Origin: Asparagopsis taxiformis | Lineage: Eukaryota; Rhodophyta; Florideophyceae; Bonnemaisoniales; Bonnemaisoniaceae | Direction: 5' to 3' | Assembly: GCA_030407315.1 (NCBI GenBank) | Contig: JALQPE010000278.1 | Coordinates: 1 to 64,000 of the forward strand | Length of the DNA stretch: 64,000 nucleotides | Shown here: piece after piece, positions 39,484-51,888 of the stretch | Layout: each line of letters opens with the position of its first letter | Numbering within the stretch: the first letter of the stretch is position 1 | Translations under genes and position numbers: made by a program | The notes under the pieces: generated by a model | The model's database searches: none | What the model was told of the DNA's origin: nothing | Seen by the model: the letters and a program-made list of their open reading frames with translations, nothing else

Positions 39484-42400
39484 CGCTCGTCCCGTGGATG
39501 CAAACTTCGGAATCTGGGTTGCAATCTCGGCAGAGTCTGTACTGCACCAATCCCTCCGCTGCTTCCTGAAGCTAAGCTATCAATTCTATCCTACCGACGT
39601 CACGTCATGCTTTCCAAGTTGGTGCGATCCATCTGGTACCATATTGGGTTGAGACAAATCGGAAGGCTGCGACCGCGCTACGTGTTGAATCAATCTGTGC
39701 ACTCCTAGCACGCCTCCTTTTCTATGTTCGACGACATCTTCTACCTGCTTGCTTCCTCCGCAACGAGCCGGTGATAATGTCCAGTTCACTGTGAGGCCAT
39801 TGTTGTCCCTTGACATAATTCAGTTCGATGATTCTGCCAACACTTGAGTTTCCGCTAAGGCACGCCTAAACATCCTTACATGGAAAGTTTCCATATATCT
39901 AACAATTTGCCGAAATGCGCTGATCCTCTCTTTTGTCGAGGCTAATGCAATGGCCATCGTATCAAGATATAGTACATTGCTCACCAAGCCAGTGATACTA
40001 TTATGTATGAGGGGAATCTCCTAGCAGTTCGTATGCAGCTGTATCAGCTGAAGTTCTGGCAGCGAAGCAATATGTTTGCCTCTCGCAGGCCGGTTGCGTT
40101 GCACTTGCGTATGTGTATTTCGAGGCTGGATTGCCTATACATAGCTGGCTTCCAGATTCCGGCCGCCGGCGCGCTTGCTGCTTAGGTAATACGCGCGCCG
40201 TGCCGCCGAGCCTGCGCGATAAACGCGTGTCGTGTGCCGGCTGCACGACAATCGTTGTAACTCCGTCAATTATGCGTTTGTGCTTCTACGAGCGCTTGTG
40301 AAGTTAAATTACCTTCTGCGTTCCTTGAAATCCTATTGTTTGAGAACGATGCCTCTGAAAATCGTGGATAGACAGTCTAGGTTGGTAAATTGGCGTTATA
40401 TGTATGCGAAAATAGTGCTTGTGACAGTTGCAAAGTGCCACAGTGTAACTTGGTGATGTATTAAATGAATAGCTGGCGACATCATTGATACAGTTTGAAA
40501 GTCGAAAGAGATGGATCACTTGCTCCTTTCATAAAATCAAACCATGATATGTCATGCCATGGTAAATGGGCATGGGGACTGATAGTTCGCAGATGGACAG
40601 CCGACAGCTTAAGGCCACTATCTTCCGACAATGTGATTTCGAGTTCATCTATCACAGAGCCTATTGGGGCAAGTATGGCTTCAGAGTCCACGCGTCAAGG
40701 ATTGAGAATTCATATTTTGCTGTGATGGCCAAATTATTATCCGTAGATTCATTTCTACCCCTCGGCACTTGGTTGATTGTAACTAGCCGTTTTTTATGCT
40801 TATCCTAGCTTGAGGAAACATGTTGCTGAGATCATATTAACATACTTTCGTAAGCATATTACAAAAGTGGCTCCTAATTCACGTCTGAATACAGTCCTTA
40901 CTGACTCAGACCTTACGTCGAAAGTATGAACATTGTCAGAAAAGTGAAAAGATAGGACAGAACGTCAACCACCCAATGCCCAAGCCCGAGTAACATCCCA
41001 TGGCACGTTGACACAGAAAACATTTGCAGCACCTCCGTAAATTCAATCTGCGACTTGTATGAACCCCAGTGATCGTAACAAGCAAAACTCGCGAATGATG
41101 GCAGACTTGATAGACATACATTTTGCACGAGCCTCCGTAGAAGCCCATGACTCTTTCCTTCGATCTGCTTCTACCGAACGGTTTCCCCAACTAAGCATAT
41201 TTCGAAGTGCTGAAAAAATTGGCCGTTATGCCATATATGAACATCATCGGCATCGGCCAGTTCGGGGAACTGCTATTCGAATGCGAAATCAACGCTTCAT
41301 TTTCAGTGATTGAGAAATAGATTTCAGGTAGTCAGATTCTTAAACCATTCACGTGTCTATAGTCTACGCCATCTGGCGCTATTTCATCGTCAAATACTAC
41401 AAATTTAACGCTCGAGGGCGTGGCCAATCATGCAATAACCCCGTGGAAACATGATATTCTCAATGCTTTCTTCCTGAGGAAAGCTCACCACGGGTCAACA
41501 CCACCACGTGGTAACTTTGCTGGAATTTCTGAAATCCGGTAAATCAGTCTCAGAATTAGTTCGGCTGTTCTTATTTTGATGTTCTGCAGCTCACTGGTTT
41601 GCTGCCGGAGAAGCAATCAAGTACCCCTCGAGGGGTACCTACGGAATTCTCCTCATATAACTCAATTGCCGTACATTGACGGACGTTGGATAAGATTTCA
41701 ATGACGTACAACCTTTTGGAATAGGGTTACCTGTCTCATACAACAACGACAATCACTCCTTTGCGGCCGAAGCTCTACGACACTCCGCAAGATAACCAAT
41801 AGCCTTGGGGGTTGAAGATTTCGGCTATTCACTAGAACTGCGTTAGGCTATTATGCAGACGACTGACGAGTGCATCTGCCCTGATCTATTGTCATGTCTG
41901 GAACAACGATGGTGAGTACTCTGAAAGGCTAATAATATTAGTTTTAACCATCCGAACTTGAACTCATTACAGTGTCGCTACATCTTCCTAGTATATATAT
42001 TAGCTCACGCTACCATTTGGTCGTATGTCTTGCTGACGGCAAGTTGCTGTAATCTGTGGCGATACATTCGCCACGATATAAGAGCAATTACGATGCCTCG
42101 TATGATCTTTTAGATCACTTTTTCACTGGTGCCACTGCTCATTATCTGAACGATCTAGAGCGAGAGAGGAATGAATTTTTCATACTGTTGATTAGGCATC
42201 TGTGCCTGGCGGAGAAATTGGGACGGTGCCGCGACTTTCCCAAACTCTTTTCACCTGTGCACGTTAGCGGCACTTGTGAAACGGTGTCACTGGTACTGGG
42301 GAACTGGAGTGCACAGGTGAAATGCGTTTGGGAAGGTCGACAGAAATTCACAAAAATTCGAATAATCTTGGAATGCCGCGAACCGACAAACTGTCCTAAG

Positions 42401-42790
42401 ATGATGTTGTACTAGACCTGAAGCATGCCAAAACTGACGAATAACTTACACTTTACACCACTGCTTACAGTAGTTATTTCGTACTTGACCGAAAGGCGAC
42501 GAACTCTCGCGACGAAGCACAGAGATCAGACCATTAGTCTCACAGGTTATGTGCCCAAACGCTCACCACAACAAACCGCCATCCATCTACTCTACCTACC
42601 AACAATCAACCCGTCCTGTCATCTGTGCTTAGGGTCATTATTCGAAAAGTGTGATCCACCCCTACCAAACTGCGGCGACATTCCGTCTACTATGCAGACC
42701 AGCCACGGAGACACGCTGTCTATACTGGAAAAGTCAGACACCAGCGCACTCGTTCCATCCCAAACAACCTTTTCATCATAGCTCGAAAAG
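39484..42790. other. No gene recognised
   Basis: AT-richer sequence with short, unconvincing frames; I see no clear repeats, RNA genes or conserved motifs. Confidence 0.4.
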
Positions 42791-43690
42791 CTTGATCGTA
42801 CGGACGTGACGATCCTCCAACCAATCATGGAAACTAACCTCCATAACCCCAGACAATTACTCAGTTACCTGCCCCGATCCATCATGAATTCGAAATACCA
42901 GCGCTCACATATGGCAACATTGTATCCTGGAAAATCACAGTTGAACATTTTGCCAGAGCATAGGGTGTACATGCCTACTTATTTCATGCTCCAACCTCCC
43001 CCTCAGACTCCAAAACAACAGTCATTCAAACTACCAAATACACTCAGACACAACTCCTCGTCCTGTCAACTCTATCTACAGAGATTATGCAGCAGTTCAC
43101 AGATTCTGAATTGAACGGTCCAATCCACAATCTCTACAACAAGATTCGAATCAAATTAACCACTGTCAACCCAGAACACACCCCAGACAAGTTACGCAGG
43201 AAAAGTCGTTAAAAAGCATAGAATCCATCCCTTCCCATCACAGATTACACCAGCAAACATTGCGATCTGCGCAACATTATGATACGTGCTACATATCCAG
43301 AAATTGAAAAAGACAAGACCACACTCCAATTTATTCGTGAAGGTCTCGAACCTCACGGCGAGTGGAAAAGTTTCTACAGACCATGTCAACCCACACAGAC
43401 ATTTATCCTACAAATCCCCTCACATTGGACCAAGTAATAACCATGCTTATCAAACACGATGACATTCGTCTTCGTGCCGAACCGAAAAATTTCGTATCGT
43501 TGCAAAACCCGCCCACACAAAACTGCCGTCACCGCTAAACATGATTTAAGTCATCACGGACACAGTCAAAACCACAACCATCCGGCAAAATCCTCTTCTC
43601 CCTCATTTCACCCCTCGAAAAACATTCCCGACCTTCTGGTCATCGAGGAAGGTGGTGAAATCTCCATGGATCCAGCTCACATGACATAGA
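42791..43690 (+). pseudogene. Decayed Copia gag
   Basis: In broken frames the plus strand reads LNGPIHNLYNKIRIKLT, NPEHTPDKLRRKSR and MIRATYPEIEKDKTTLQFIREG, matching in order the gag of the Copia relic at 24.8-26.9 kb (KGPIYTPYTKISEIL, DDSPAQLRRRAR, MIKSGYPDITNEQATI). Many stops show long decay. Confidence 0.65.
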
Positions 43691-43755
43691 ATCATGCAAG
43701 ATACAAAAAATGTTCCTCAGATTTGTCAATTCAAATGAAATGAAAACCAAGTCAC

Positions 43756-45807
43756 ATGTAGTGCAATGCCCGAGCTGTCGATTCGACGTAGGGTAGTGAA
43801 CCGATTCGGCTAAGCACCGCGAGTTGTTCGAGCCCTCCTGTCTCAGTAGTCAGGCTCAGGGTAGAGGTGGTAGAGCTAAGACGGATCGCATGCTTGAATG
43901 TGGGCTGTAAGGCCACACAGACGATACGTCGAGAATCTTGGTTCAAGTGATACTGCTATGAAGGTGAGAGGTTGGCTTGTCAGGCCAACCCTAAAGGGGT
44001 AGAAGGGATAGCGCAAACACTGGATCAGTGGTGCACTGAAGTGGTAGTGTGTGACGGTGATACACTGAGTGTCAACGGACACTTAGTGTGTGAGGGGAAT
44101 GGCCAACGGTCGAGAAGGAAATGAAGGGGACCTGATACAGCGTGAACGGTGGTCCACCGAGCGGATGACGGTACCTGATAGTTGGAAAAGGGTGAGTGGG
44201 CACGTGCACCACGGGTGGGACGTACAGGGAAGAAACCCTGAAAGGGCAGAGGAGAAGCTGATACAGAGAGACGGCGATGCTGGAGGCGCTGATACAGCGG
44301 CAAGAGTAAGGCCTGAATTTTGCCACGCACTATAGCCACAGGCGGAGTAGGCAAGAAGTTACTGTGATCCGCATGATGGGAGCGGAGCGACACGATCAGG
44401 TCCGGTGGTACACCAAGAGGCCGAAGAATCCTGATAGAGGGGCACACGCGCCTCAGGTCGTGCGTGGTAAAGGAGCAATGCTGATACAGCCGGTGGAAGC
44501 CAAAAGGGAAATGCTGGATCAGCGACGAACGGGTACCGGAAGGGTGCCAAGCACTATAAAAAAGGGAGAAGCAGGCTGGATTGAGACGGTGAAACGCACC
44601 CTGGGAGCAAAATGACAACCGAACTTGCGGTGGCTTTACAATCGAAGAACTGGGCGATCCGCCGTAAAATAAATACTATGTTGTAGGACCAGCCGGAATG
44701 GCGATCCCTAAGGGAATTCTAGAATTGATAGCCGTGTCAGGGCGAGGTGAACCGGATCGCGCTAGTGAACTTGCGTTTCGCGCGTCGCTCGGTCGCGGTG
44801 GCGATCGGGTGGTACAACGACGGAACGTGCAGGGATCGATCGCAACACGGGATTCGCGGGCCGGCGCGAGCCGTGATCTCAAGGGGAGATCACCGAGTAA
44901 ACTAGAGCACAACGCGATCCACACAGGGGTCGTAAATCCCTGGCCTAGTGGCGTGCGACGCAACGAGCAGTATCGCGGTGCGACGCAGTTCGAAAGTCGG
45001 TTTACGCGTCGCGCGCGCACGTACGTCGGCGATCGTGAGCAATCCGCACGCAACGTCGTAACGCAATCAGTCCTCGCGATGCGCTGAACGCTTAACTCGT
45101 AGCTGCGAAAGTGCTGGCTGTTTATTGATAAGGTGCGAAGTAGGGCGACCATTAGTAGCTAATTATTCAGGGCAGGCTGTCCCTGCACGGCCGGCCGGCG
45201 GCCGCTCGATCGCACGCAAAAAGGAAATATATGGGAAAAAGACTTTCGTCATAAAAAACCCAAAAAGGGGAAATAAAGGGAAATTCGTAGAAATCGCTAC
45301 ACGTGGCGCCGGACTGGCAGTTTCGTGGCAACGTTCGCACGCACGCGCTCGCATCGACGCTCCGTGACACGTAATCAAAAACGCCACGCGTACGCTCGCT
45401 TACTAGCTAACTAAGATAGATGCACGCGAATTCATCCCGACGCAATCGCAGCGAACGCGCGCGCATCGACGAAATAAATTGCGTCACATATGTTACAGCA
45501 CCGTGGCTAGCCCTAAGTGAACTTCTACAGTTGTCAGTGGATAGGCTAAATACTGGTACAGTAGGGTGGTCGGAAAAACCCTATGTGGGTAGCGTGGCCA
45601 GCGTGGTCCACGCAGTGTGAGTGTGATGTACAACAGTTAGTGTCAGTGTACATAAAAGTGTACCACTGGTTACACGTGTGTTGTGCCCAGTGATTCACAG
45701 TTGTGCGAAAAATTAGACCACTTATGAAAAATAAAATTGACAATAAATTGCAGACGTTGCGGCGTTACACGTCGCGCAGGCGTACCGCATCGTGGTATTG
45801 TACCACA
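43756..45807. repeat. Candidate LTR of about 1.24 kb, split by a nested solo LTR
   Basis: It runs from TGTAGTGCAATGC to GTATTGTACCACA, which are imperfect inverted ends. Inside, the word CTGATACAG recurs between 44133 and 44490. CACTATAAAAAAGGG at 44550 is a TATA-like site for plus-strand transcription. A GGGGGGAA tract on the minus strand abuts the right end like a polypurine tract. The two orientation clues conflict, so the strand is left open. Confidence 0.45.
44682..45488 (-). mobile_element. Solo Gypsy LTR (807 bp), TSD TATGT
   Basis: This is the same LTR as at 20403-21183, from TGTAGGACCAGCC to GCGTCACA. TATGT flanks it on both sides (44677-44681 and 45489-45493), showing a single insertion later reduced to a solo LTR. 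Confidence 0.9.
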
Positions 45808-45963
45808 TTCCCCCCACGCTGAAAACGACGCGGGGGGCGGAAGGGTGAAAAATGATGGTATCCAGCCCCATTTTCGCGGGCCGACCATTCCCTCCAAGTT
45901 TGCGGCAGAGTGGTAGCTCACGCCTGTTTTGAGTCGAGGCACCGGTGAGTCACCCTCTTCTGT

Positions 45964-46906
45964 ATGTTACCCTCGCGAGAAGAGCTTTGCTCACGCCCAA
46001 ATGACCTAAGATTGCAGGCGGTTGCGCCGTGGTTCCATGCAGGGTATCTTCCAGTGTTGCGACTGTCGGATTATGTCGATACGGATGGGTACCTTCATGG
46101 CGGGATCCCCGCATGTGCCGTGCGCACATTCGATTGGATAATGCGTATCGCGGTGCGGGAGAACGATCTTTCGGTTCAGTCCGGTGCTGGGCCGGTGACT
46201 GCGTGCGCGTCCAGTACCAGACCCCTGGATTCCGTTCGTTGAGGAGGTTCGCATAAAGATGCGCTACTTGGGAGGGCCATTCTTCCATTTTCGTGACGAC
46301 ATCGACCTATGGCGTGCTCATAATGAGCGGGAAGCGGGATATGTTCGACGAATGCTATGTTTGCGGGGCCTGATACAGGCGTGGGAATCCATGGAGATCG
46401 CACCTGCTATCGATCCCGCTGCGATACTTTGTTCGGGGAAGCTCCTTCCTGATGATTACAAGGATGCAAGGAAAGCCAACAGTTCATTTTGGTCAGACAC
46501 AGTGCGCTTCGAGCGTCATTTTCGATCTGAGCATGGGTACTTCGTCTTCTGGCACGACATCGAAGCTAATTGTCTTGTGCCTGCAGCGCTCGAAGGGCGC
46601 TATGTACCCGTTCCTCCTTGGTGGCAGGATTGGGAAATGCCCAAGGATTCTGGGCCGAACTTCCGCCAGTATTGGCATATGTGGGTTCTGAAGTGCCGCG
46701 AAATCCTAACTCTGGATGGTGGGTCGTCCACCGTACCCAATGCCCTAGTGGACATTTACGATGTTTTATGGAGCACGTATGGACGATTCCATCAATCTCT
46801 ATGCATACTCCAAATAAGAGGTGAATGCTCCGGAAAGCATCACAATATCTTCGTAAACTCCTCCACACAGCATGGTTTTGACCCCCCAAAATTTTTATTA
46901 CATTAA
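45964..46906 (+). pseudogene. Unrecognised gene, N-terminal part (frameshifted)
   Basis: One frame from 45964 reads convincing protein (LRLSDYVDTDGYLHGGIPA, FDWIMRIAVREND). The frame then changes near 46190-46200 and runs open to 46906 (DPWIPFVEEVRIKMRYLGGP, FWHDIEANCLVPAALEGRYV, PPWWQDWEMP). The composition is Trp-rich and globular. I do not recognise the family. It lies directly right of the candidate LTR ending at 45807 and may be part of a retroelement or a captured gene. Confidence 0.5.
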
Positions 46907-47012
46907 AATACTTTTCCCGAGGGCGGATATCCTCCACTCAACATGCTTTTGACCCCTTGTACTCTTATAGAACTCCAAAAATACTCAAAATACATACAAA
47001 TGTCCACTAGGG

Positions 47013-47810
47013 ATGGGTTGTGCATATTTCCATATACTTGGTCTGGGATGCTTTCGACAACGGTCGTCTCTGGTATTGCCCACCACATGTGTTGGGAGCC
47101 CTACGGGCACTTCCCCTTCAGTACGTTCTTGGTGGGGAGGGGGGGGGAACGATTTGCGGCGTTTCACGGCATTGATAGAGGGAACGGATTGTGATTCTGT
47201 GCCACCTCACCTATCGCAAAGACAGCAATCGAAGCGATACAATTTTTGTCCTGGGTGTACTGCAATCGCGGGTGATTTCATATGGGTTGATGCGAACTCT
47301 GGTCAGCCAGTTCGTGGATGGATTGCAAAGCGCAAACGCACAGAAAGATATGGCGGCGGATCTCCATTTCCTCGGGCACGAAGATATCATGCCTGTCAGC
47401 ATGCTTCATCAAAATATGAAAATACTGATGTCAATAAGCTGGGGGCGCGCAACCAGAATGAAGAGGCGCATGAGCTAGGATCCCAATGTTTTGTCGACGG
47501 TTCGAATTACAGTCCGGAGAATGTGGAGCGTCTGAAAGTAGGGAGAGCAGATTCAAATAGTGTGCACAGGGTTGCATCTCCAGAGGTGATTGAGATATCC
47601 TCCGATTCGGATGCTGAGAATCCGGAGAGAGAAGGGATCCCCCGAGAAGAGATTGCAGACGAAAGTGGTGGTCGAAATGAGAAGAGCCTAGGAACGTATG
47701 TTCTGCAAGAGGAGGAGAATATCGACGAGTTCGATTGTTCCACCAACAGAGGAACCCTGAGTTTCCTTCAGTTGACTCCAGTGCTATTAAGGTGGTCCAC
47801 AGCTGTCTAG
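47013..47810 (+). CDS. Unrecognised protein segment with a SUMO-interaction-like motif
   Basis: This open frame of 265 residues continues the gene above after an intervening AT-rich stretch that may be an intron or insertion. Recognisable bits are YNFCPGCTAIAGDFIWVD and an acidic motif VIEISSDSDAE, which resembles a SUMO-interaction motif. The first 40 residues may not be real coding sequence. The function is unknown. Confidence 0.4.
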   Translation: MGCAYFHILGLGCFRQRSSLVLPTTCVGSPTGTSPSVRSWWGGGGNDLRRFTALIEGTDCDSVPPHLSQRQQSKRYNFCPGCTAIAGDFIWVDANSGQPVRGWIAKRKRTERYGGGSPFPRARRYHACQHASSKYENTDVNKLGARNQNEEAHELGSQCFVDGSNYSPENVERLKVGRADSNSVHRVASPEVIEISSDSDAENPEREGIPREEIADESGGRNEKSLGTYVLQEEENIDEFDCSTNRGTLSFLQLTPVLLRWSTAV

Positions 47811-47859
47811 AGGAGTTAATAGTCCCTCTTCTCACGGCTTTGCACCAAATTCCTTTTCA

Positions 47860-48172
47860 TTGCGAGGACAACTGAGGGGTTCATTGATGGGTACCAGAAG
47901 GATATAGCTGAGAATATCGACCACCAAGTTCCGAAAAAGGACGGTGGATCTTGGAGGCAGCGAACATTCTTCAACAAGAAGGCCATGTTGGTGATTCATC
48001 ACTACCTTGGTTCAGTTGCGGGGATCCCGTATGGAGGTTTTGGGCAAAGCACGCCTGTGTTATGCTGTCAATTGTATTCTTACTTGGAGCATCTCCGGAA
48101 CTTGGCACACCAGCGGTGTCGCATATGACCCCAGAAACTTCAAATGATGAAATTAAATTCTTTTGTTTCAAG
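47860..48172 (+). pseudogene. Unrecognised gene, C-terminal part
   Basis: The plus strand reads GYQKDIAENIDHQVPKKDGG and FFNKKAMLVIHHYLGSVAG before a stop at about 48126. It is protein-like sequence in a frame different from the preceding segment and is probably the end of the same decayed gene. Confidence 0.4.
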
Positions 48173-48189
48173 TGAGCGTAGCCAGCTGT

Positions 48190-48904
48190 CATCCTACATG
48201 TGATATTATATCGGGGCACCTGGATGCCTCCACTAGCTTCCAATTGTTGGTGTCAATAGGCAGAAAGTTCTGGGTTGCACATGGGGCAAATGCTGATTCA
48301 GCCAGATAATGTGCGGTTGAGGACAGATTCTGGCACCGGGATTCGGCGTCACTTGTAGTACGCGATGACTTGACTACGCGGTACGTGTTCGGGTAGTTCC
48401 GATGTATCATCCTGTGGGAAGTAACTATACCAGCGCACTCTGAATTTGAGAACACCGTCCAGCTCACCGAGATTCACGATATGGTCAATGACACAACTCT
48501 CCACACCTAACACTGGTTTTTGTCTGTACAGAACGTACTTTCGAAATCAGAATCGTTTTTTCATAATGATTGAATAGGGGATATGACAAGTGTCATATTG
48601 ATTGAAGCTGTGTTCAGGTTGATTGAATTTTATTTTGTCTTAGTGCTTACCTCAGCATTGATGCTAGCCCAGCTCGGATTTATTTTTCTACTCTTATTCT
48701 TTTGTTCGTCAGTGACGCGAATTCAGCAATGACGGAGTCGACTGAAATAGAATTCTCCCACGGTACCGCCCTATTACGCTTTCGTATCACTGCAGGGCGA
48801 TACTTCCCGGTCCGTACATTCCCCTTATCGTAGACTTCGTACCACCGAACTGATAATCTTTTTATAACCCCTTCACCGTTTTCCTCACAAGCTTTTATCT
48901 GCCC
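48190..48904. other. No gene recognised
   Basis: Short frames only. Confidence 0.3.
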
Positions 48905-49201
48905 CTACCAGGACGGCATATCGGTTGTACAAACTTCTCCATTTACGGCTACGAAGCGATTTACAGAATAAGGGGGGTCGGTCACCGGAGCCGAACATGC
49001 GTTCGAAATTTCGTCCTCCTCATGTAGAGCCAATCTATTCGAAACTTGATTGCGGTACACTCCATTCAGCTCGAAGCACTCATGTAGGTTCCAATGAAAA
49101 GGGTCATCCCTATTCGAATATACCTGTTCCATCAATGCATGAAACTGCATCATCTTTGACCTACTATTAACTCTGATTCCCTCTGATCGAAGCCTTAACA
49201 T
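48905..49201 (-). CDS. Small unrecognised protein (98 residues)
   Basis: The frame from MLRLRSEGIRV to the stop looks protein-like (FHWNLHECFELNGVYRNQVSN) but has no known relative that I recognise. Its ATG overlaps an ATG on the other strand that opens a 45-residue frame (49200-49337, NTVGGTILRSGGTNM). One of the two is probably a relic. Confidence 0.25.
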   Translation of the reverse strand: MLRLRSEGIRVNSRSKMMQFHALMEQVYSNRDDPFHWNLHECFELNGVYRNQVSNRLALHEEDEISNACSAPVTDPPYSVNRFVAVNGEVCTTDMPSW

Positions 49202-49337
49202 GAATTCGTCTCAACCCGGCGGACTTTTCAACACTGTCGGAGGAACTATTTTGAGATCCGGTGGTACCAATATGAAGCCCTTTAGACCCAGTGTGATTGT
49301 TGGAAGGGCTCCCATTCGTCGTGGCAGGAAAGCTTGA

Positions 49338-50612
49338 TGTAGGACCTTAGCCCTTGTAGATAGATTGTACCTCCGAGGAGGATAAGAGGATAGGGATAAG
49401 GCTTCGAACTCACGAGTGAGAGCGCCGATTCCACGAGGCTGACGCCTCGTGCGATCCTAGTAGCCCGAGGGCTGTGTCGGGTGGATCGATCCCTCGGAGC
49501 CCGGACACCTGTCTCCCAACCCGGTAGCGGGTGGTAGAGCGGGGTCCGGGAGGGCTGGATCTAACCTGCCGGAGGGATCTATCGGCCGTGGCCGTCCTCA
49601 ACCCACTCAAGGGTTAACTGGGCACTTAGCGCGATGGATCCTCGCGGGGAATTGTGGTCGCCTCCACGCGTGGCTGCCCACACGACGGATTCCGCAACTG
49701 TGATACCGCCGGCGGCTGCGGTCGAGACCGATTCAGAAGCCCACGGGCGTTGGCTCGGTTGACCGGCTGGGAGTGCTGAACCGACAGCGCTCCCAGTCGG
49801 TAGCCTTGTCCCGGTGGGCGGAAGGCCACTCCCGGTCGCCTGACGGCGTTAAAAGAAGCGGGAAGGTGGTCCACTACCGCGGAGACGAAATGCCCTAGGG
49901 CAATCCACGTGCACTCCCGCCGGAGGAGGCTCACGGCGGGCAATTGGGGAAATGTGCGAGCGATCCCCAATTGGAGATCGAAACGGAGCAGCGGGTATCC
50001 GGTAAGGGAACTGCCGCCGCCGTTTAGTTGTAATTTAAACGACCACGGTCGAAAGATTTGGAACCGAGACGATCTGCCTTTATTGTAGCTTAGTGGTCAG
50101 TCCGTTGACCTTAAATGGTCAACGAGACTGCCGGGACCGGACCAGGACCAATGGTCCCGGTCCGGCGTCCAATGGACCTTGTGGGGTATTTATGCGGCCC
50201 AGGGGCCTTACAGAATAAGCTGCTACGTTGCTACGTGTAAAATAATAGAAACGGCCAGATGTAACGTACACGTGCATAGTTGTAACGGGAGAATCCTCCC
50301 ACTCGCACACGTGTGTGAATAATCGCACCTATATCGCTACACGTTGCACGCTCGCCGAAGGGTCCCGCGCAAGCAATGTGGCCCGGTGCCAATGCAAGGC
50401 GGCACGTGCCCATTCGCCCTTGGGCGACAATTCCTTTGCCACGTCACCGTGGCTAGTGATTACCAACGCGGCTCTTCGCGGCTGATTCCTTATCGATCAC
50501 CCACTCACGCTCTCGAGCGTACTGCTTAAGCGACCCCTCCTGGCGCCCATTCCAGACGCCTGAAATTATCCTCCCTTGACCGCTCGCAGCGCAATACGGG
50601 ACGAGTCCCACA
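49338..50612 (-). repeat. Candidate LTR (about 1.27 kb) with adjacent polypurine tract
   Basis: It runs TGTAGGACCTTAGCCC to GAGTCCCACA. On the minus strand AAGAAGGGGAGAG directly precedes TGTGGGACTCG, as a polypurine tract precedes a 3' LTR. The 92 bp to the right look like the end of a minus-strand polyprotein with an Arg/Lys-rich tail. I found no target duplication. Confidence 0.5.
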
Positions 50613-50704
50613 CTCTCCCCTTCTTAAACTGGCGCGCTCCTGCGCGCAGGTATCATGTATCCATCAACTCCCCCACCTTCTTTCTCCTCCTCCTCACAGC
50701 GACT

Positions 50705-51386
50705 TGTAGCAGGTAGAAATCCGCTGGAGCGGCAAACCACCCGACAGGTGTCCCGAGCCTCGGTAGAGGAAGTGGTAGAGCAGATGAACCTTATAGGTAC
50801 CCAGCGGGTAGTCTCGTAAGAGAGAAGGTGTCGTTACCCGGAGGGGGTTGTGCGACAAAGGGGTGCTCACGCGAGAGGCGTATGGATAGAGCGAGTGACG
50901 TAATCTGTCGAGCTGTTGGCTAACCCTAAGGTTTTCCCGGAGAGGGGTTGAACAATAGGTATGCGAACACTGTTCCAGTGGGTCGTAATTCCACTTGAGT
51001 TTACGTTACTCTAGAAACCGTGCCTACTGGCTATTCCAGTGGCCGTTTTATACTAAGTCTACTGTAAGCTAGGGTTAGTGGTTAGGAATAAATATCCAGA
51101 TAGTGACCAATCAGAACCCAATTACTGGCGCTCGCCTACCTGCGAGATCATTGCCAATAGGCTTAATTGTAATGTATGGCTGATCAGCCTAAGTTAAAAT
51201 TTGCCCCTTGTGGGGTCTTGGCCGGGGCCGATAGGCCCGAGTGGGGTTATTTGTCAGCCTTAGCTTGTCCCAAGTATAGGAAACACGCCAGTTGGCTGGT
51301 GCCTTCTGATTGGCACATCCCTTAAGTGGGCACCCAATAGGGAAGCGACACGGCTCGATCAGCGAGGACCGCCAGGCGGTACGACA
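50705..51386 (-). repeat. LTR related to the solo LTR at 23955-24612
   Basis: It is diverged but matches, in inverted orientation, the LTR at 23955-24612 along its length (GTAGAAATCCGC, CAGGTGTCCCGAGCCTCGGTAG, the TATA region and the GGTACGACA end). The TATA box (GTATAAAAC on the minus strand) and a purine tract (AGGAGGGGGCGG) next to TGTCGTACC both indicate minus orientation. Confidence 0.7.
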
Positions 51387-51888
51387 CCGCCCCCTCCTGA
51401 GAGATTTGTCGTCCCAACAAAATTTGATCAATAAAAAATTACAATCTTTGGCTGTGGCCGTTGCATTGTGCAATTCAAAATTTTCCCGCGCGCGGCGCGT
51501 GCACACTAAATGTGTTGTCCATCTGACTCTTCCCGAGTTCCGCTCGACCGTTTCCCATTGGAATCAACACCTGTTGTAGGTTCATCATCGCTCTAACGCG
51601 AAATAGCGTATTCACCCCTTCGGTGTCCAACTGCGTCCAAGCATTCGCGTCCTTTCCGTTATCCCTCAAGGGTTGTTGCATCCATCTGCTAAATAATTAG
51701 CCGCGTGATCGCACGAGCGGTGCCAATTCGAGGTTTGCATTCGTCATTCCGGCCAATTGCCTAACGTTCCCGACTCAGGGTTTGAATCCTCGAACTCCTT
51801 CACCGTAAGGTTATTAAGCCATCAGGCAGTGCATCCATCCCGCTTCAGGGTTTTTATTCGCATCCTTCATCGCCACCACTGGCTTAAG

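Noticed and set aside
44025..44618. A 197-residue minus-strand gene
   Set aside because: Its composition follows the CTGATACAG-rich repeat inside a candidate LTR; no protein features are visible.
47013..47130. The first 40 residues of the 265-residue frame as real protein
   Set aside because: The adjacent frame reads equally well here and the sequence before 47140 may be intron or inserted DNA.
50090..50125. A tRNA gene (TAGCTTAGTGG box)
   Set aside because: There is no matching B-box or cloverleaf downstream.
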